Positions 61,743 to 64,000 of a DNA stretch of 64,000 nucleotides are shown here, piece by piece. The first letter of the stretch is position 1. Every line of letters begins with the position of its first letter. The stretch comes from Emcibacter sp. (GTDB lineage Bacteria; Pseudomonadota; Alphaproteobacteria; Sphingomonadales; Emcibacteraceae). The stretch is taken from NCBI GenBank assembly GCA_021741205.1, contig JAIOYI010000011.1, positions 1 to 64,000 on the forward strand. Direction: 5' to 3'. Under the pieces are notes generated by a model. The model saw only the letters and a program-made list of their open reading frames with translations, did not search any database and had not been told where the DNA came from. A program made the translations under genes and the position numbers.

Positions 61743-64000
61743 ATAATATCGTGAGTTGGTTTGTCAATAATCCTGTTGCGGCAAATTTGTTGATGATACT
61801 CCTTCTTATAGGTGGGATTGTCGGACTACAAAAAATTGATAAAGAAAGTTTTCCTAGTATTGATGGTAGTGAAATTCATGTGGATGTTTTCTATCTTGGT
61901 GCAGGTCCAGAAGAAGTTGAAGAGCGTATCATTATACGTATAGAGGAAGCCGTTTATGATCTTGAAGGGGTAAAACATATTATATCCCGTGCCAATGAAG
62001 GATTTGGTAATGTGGTTATTGAGGCGGTTGATGATTATGATATGCAAAAACTTCTGAACGAGGTTAAGGCTCGTGTGGATAGTATTAATACCTTTCCCCG
62101 TCTGTCGGAACGTCCCGTGGTTAGTCAACCATTATTTAGTCAGCCCGTGGTGCAAATTGCACTTGCGGGTAATATTCCAGAAGCAGATCTGAAGGAATTG
62201 AGCCGTAATGTCCGTAATGAACTTGCAACTCTTAAAGGGGTCAACCAAGTTAGCCTCGATGGAACGAGACCTTATGAAATTTCCATTGAAATTGATGAGT
62301 ATAATTTACAGAAGTATGGTTTGACTTTTGATCAAATTGCCCAAGCTATTTCACGTTCATCGGTAAATATGCCAGCGGGTAAGGTGGATAACGAGACGGG
62401 AAATATTCAAATTATGACCCGTGGTCAGGGCTATACGGGAAAAGATTTTGAAGATATAGTTGTTTTACACAATCAAGACGGAACCCGCGTGTTATTAAAA
62501 GATGTCGCAAAGGTGGTTGATGGATTTTCTGATGATAAATTTTCCGGCCATGTCAATCGGAAAAATGCGGTACTAATTCATGTTGAAACGACTGTGAACC
62601 CCAATGTGGTCACCGTGAGCGAAAACGTGACGGATTATATCGAAAATACGTTGAAACCTAAATTGCCCAAAGATGTTGAAGCCATAATATGGAATGATCA
62701 ATCAAAGGGTTTCAAAAGCCGCGCCTCCACGTTGATCAATAATGGTCTTAGTGGTCTCGTCCTTGTGTTTGCGGGGTTAATGTTGTTTTTGACACCCCGT
62801 CTTGCCGCATGGGTTGTGGTTGGTATTGCGGTGTCATTTCTAGGAGCCTTTATGTTTTTGCCCATGACAGGGGAAAGTCTGAACATGATCGGTATGTTTG
62901 CTTTCATTCTTATTTTGGGCATTGTGGTGGATGATGCGATCATTGTGGGCGAAAATATTCACCGTGAAAATCAACGAGGTATAAAGGGTGGTAAAGCTTC
63001 TATATTAGGGACAGTAAAGGTTATAAAGCCAGTTATTTTCTCGGCTCTAACCACGATGATCTTTTTTGCTCCAATGGCTATGGTTCCAGGTGATACAAAG
63101 CAGTTTACGACGGTTATTGCGGTTGTTGTTATCTTAACGCTTTGTTTTTCTTTGCTCGAAAGTCTTTTGATATTGCCTGCTCATTTACGTCACGGTGGTG
63201 AAGAGAAGCCAGGGGTTCTTGCCCGACTTCTCACTAAAATTGGCATGACAAAATATGTCAATATAGCTAGAGAATGGTCAGATAAATTTCTGAATTTATT
63301 TATAATAGATTATTACCGTCCTTTTCTTGACAAATGTTTGCGTCATAAAGGGATAACATTAAGTGCCTTTATTGGAATGCTGGTGATTGTTATCGGTGGA
63401 ATCCAAATGGGCGGACATGTGGGATTTGCTTTCCAACCTTCAATCCCACAGGATTTTATCAGGGCGGAATATACTTTTCCAAATGGTGTACCTTTTGACA
63501 AAGTGAAAGAGGCAACGGTTGCCCTTGAGACATCTGCCTATAAGGTGGTGAAGGAATTAGAGACTAAATATCCTAATGACAAGATATTTAAAGCCAATAT
63601 GGCCTTTGCCAGTAATCGAGGAGCTCGTTCTTTTTTTGTCTTAGAACCTTCTGAAAATCGACCTATTTCTACAGAAGACATTACAAAAATGTGGCGAGAG
63701 GCAACCCCCTCCTTTCCCGATGCCAAGGAAGTTAAATTCGATAATACCTTTAACAATGATAGTCGAGGCATGCAGATACGTTTATCATCAGCCCATGTTA
63801 AAAACATTGAGGCGGCGGCGGATGAACTCAAAGCTCGCCTTGCTACCTATGATGCGATTTATTATGTATCCGATACATTGGATTCCGCTCAGGCCGAGGC
63901 CGTGTTGTCATTAATGCCCAGTGCAGAAAATATGGGCATTTCACTTTCAGATTTAGGCCGTCAAGTACGCCAAGCCTTTTACGGCGAGGAAGTTCAGCGC
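61739..64000 (+). CDS. RND-family efflux permease (AcrB type), cut by window edge
   Basis: 754 codons are in the window and the frame is open at the right edge. WFVNNPVAANLLMILLLIGG is the first helix, YLGAGPEEVEERI the porter start, and FILILGIVVDDAIIVGENIHRE, in parts GIVVDDAIIVGEN, holds the paired aspartates of the proton relay in helix 4. The end, GRQVRQAFYGEEVQR, is in the second porter half. It exports substrates by proton motive force; the sequence type is nearer to uncharacterised AcrB/AcrD/AcrF-like pumps than to AcrB itself. ATG overlaps the adaptor stop. Confidence 0.93.
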   Translation, partial: MNNIVSWFVNNPVAANLLMILLLIGGIVGLQKIDKESFPSIDGSEIHVDVFYLGAGPEEVEERIIIRIEEAVYDLEGVKHIISRANEGFGNVVIEAVDDYDMQKLLNEVKARVDSINTFPRLSERPVVSQPLFSQPVVQIALAGNIPEADLKELSRNVRNELATLKGVNQVSLDGTRPYEISIEIDEYNLQKYGLTFDQIAQAISRSSVNMPAGKVDNETGNIQIMTRGQGYTGKDFEDIVVLHNQDGTRVLLKDVAKVVDGFSDDKFSGHVNRKNAVLIHVETTVNPNVVTVSENVTDYIENTLKPKLPKDVEAIIWNDQSKGFKSRASTLINNGLSGLVLVFAGLMLFLTPRLAAWVVVGIAVSFLGAFMFLPMTGESLNMIGMFAFILILGIVVDDAIIVGENIHRENQRGIKGGKASILGTVKVIKPVIFSALTTMIFFAPMAMVPGDTKQFTTVIAVVVILTLCFSLLESLLILPAHLRHGGEEKPGVLARLLTKIGMTKYVNIAREWSDKFLNLFIIDYYRPFLDKCLRHKGITLSAFIGMLVIVIGGIQMGGHVGFAFQPSIPQDFIRAEYTFPNGVPFDKVKEATVALETSAYKVVKELETKYPNDKIFKANMAFASNRGARSFFVLEPSENRPISTEDITKMWREATPSFPDAKEVKFDNTFNNDSRGMQIRLSSAHVKNIEAAADELKARLATYDAIYYVSDTLDSAQAEAVLSLMPSAENMGISLSDLGRQVRQAFYGEEVQR

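Noticed and set aside
1-64000. tRNA or rRNA genes
   Set aside because: Gaps between genes were read for cloverleaf-type arms and for conserved rRNA blocks; none was seen, though a covariance-model scan was not possible.

Overview
The window looks like a chromosomal segment of a moderately AT-rich Gram-negative alphaproteobacterium. The evidence is a TonB-dependent receptor, lipoprotein signal peptides, an NodT/RND efflux set, and two gene neighbourhoods typical of the class: rpmB / phytase-like esterase / cobT / cobS / bolA, and SUV3-like helicase / S4 protein / fdxA / carD. Genus cannot be fixed from the sequence alone; a Kordiimonadales- or Emcibacterales-like lineage is only a guess. No rRNA, tRNA or CRISPR array was seen.

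Layout. 1-0.25 kb: the left end of an IS3-type element (orfA start plus terminal repeat) beside a 10-bp tandem repeat. 0.25-5.8 kb: an SDR-phnA pair, a TonB-dependent receptor and a TPR-sulfotransferase. 5.9-21.7 kb: a polyamine catabolic region. On the minus strand a puuA-like gamma-glutamylputrescine synthetase, agmatinase, aldehyde dehydrogenase and putrescine-type aminotransferase are followed by an unusual membrane protein and a lipoprotein amidohydrolase. A class I glutamine amidotransferase, a GntR/FCD regulator, a puuB-like oxidase, a spermidine dehydrogenase-like flavoprotein, an omega-amino acid aminotransferase and a PuuR-like regulator complete it. 21.8-25.8 kb: an enoyl-CoA hydratase, two disrupted genes (isoaspartyl peptidase with an in-frame stop; globin-coupled diguanylate cyclase with a 1-nt frameshift) and a methyltransferase. 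25.9-29 kb: SulP transporter, MeaB and rpmB. 29-34.9 kb: phytase-like protein, TetR, CobT/CobS, BolA and an MBL-fold hydrolase. 34.9-39.1 kb: AEC transporter, lipoprotein amidase, membrane protein and LysR. 39.2-45.7 kb: a leucine degradation (liu) operon. 45.7-49.7 kb: an orphan ParD antitoxin, an AI-2E family permease, a three-gene phage/GTA-like lysis module and an AsmA-like protein. 49.8-58.9 kb: amidohydrolase, SUV3-like helicase with a 15-bp repeat tract, S4 protein, retropepsin-like protease, TetR, TerB-like protein, ferredoxin, CarD and a degenerate metallophosphoesterase. 59.1-64 kb: a tripartite RND efflux operon running off the right edge.

How the genes work together. Agmatine and putrescine can be taken to GABA through gamma-glutamylated intermediates (PuuA, PuuB, PuuC, then a class I amidotransferase as candidate PuuD) or by direct transamination. 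Spermidine dehydrogenase would release 1,3-diaminopropane, which the aminotransferase, dehydrogenase and beta-alanine-type transaminase could carry to malonate semialdehyde. Five palindromes sharing a TGTGATCAC core lie before puuA (two), the amidotransferase, puuB and the TPR-sulfotransferase. They define a putative regulon, most simply of the embedded GntR/FCD regulator, that also reaches the sulfotransferase beside the TonB receptor.

The items most worth following are that regulon, the polyamine-operon membrane protein built from three two-helix repeats each carrying a membrane glutamate, the lysis module, the pseudo-phosphatase next to carD, and the two disrupted genes around 23-24 kb.
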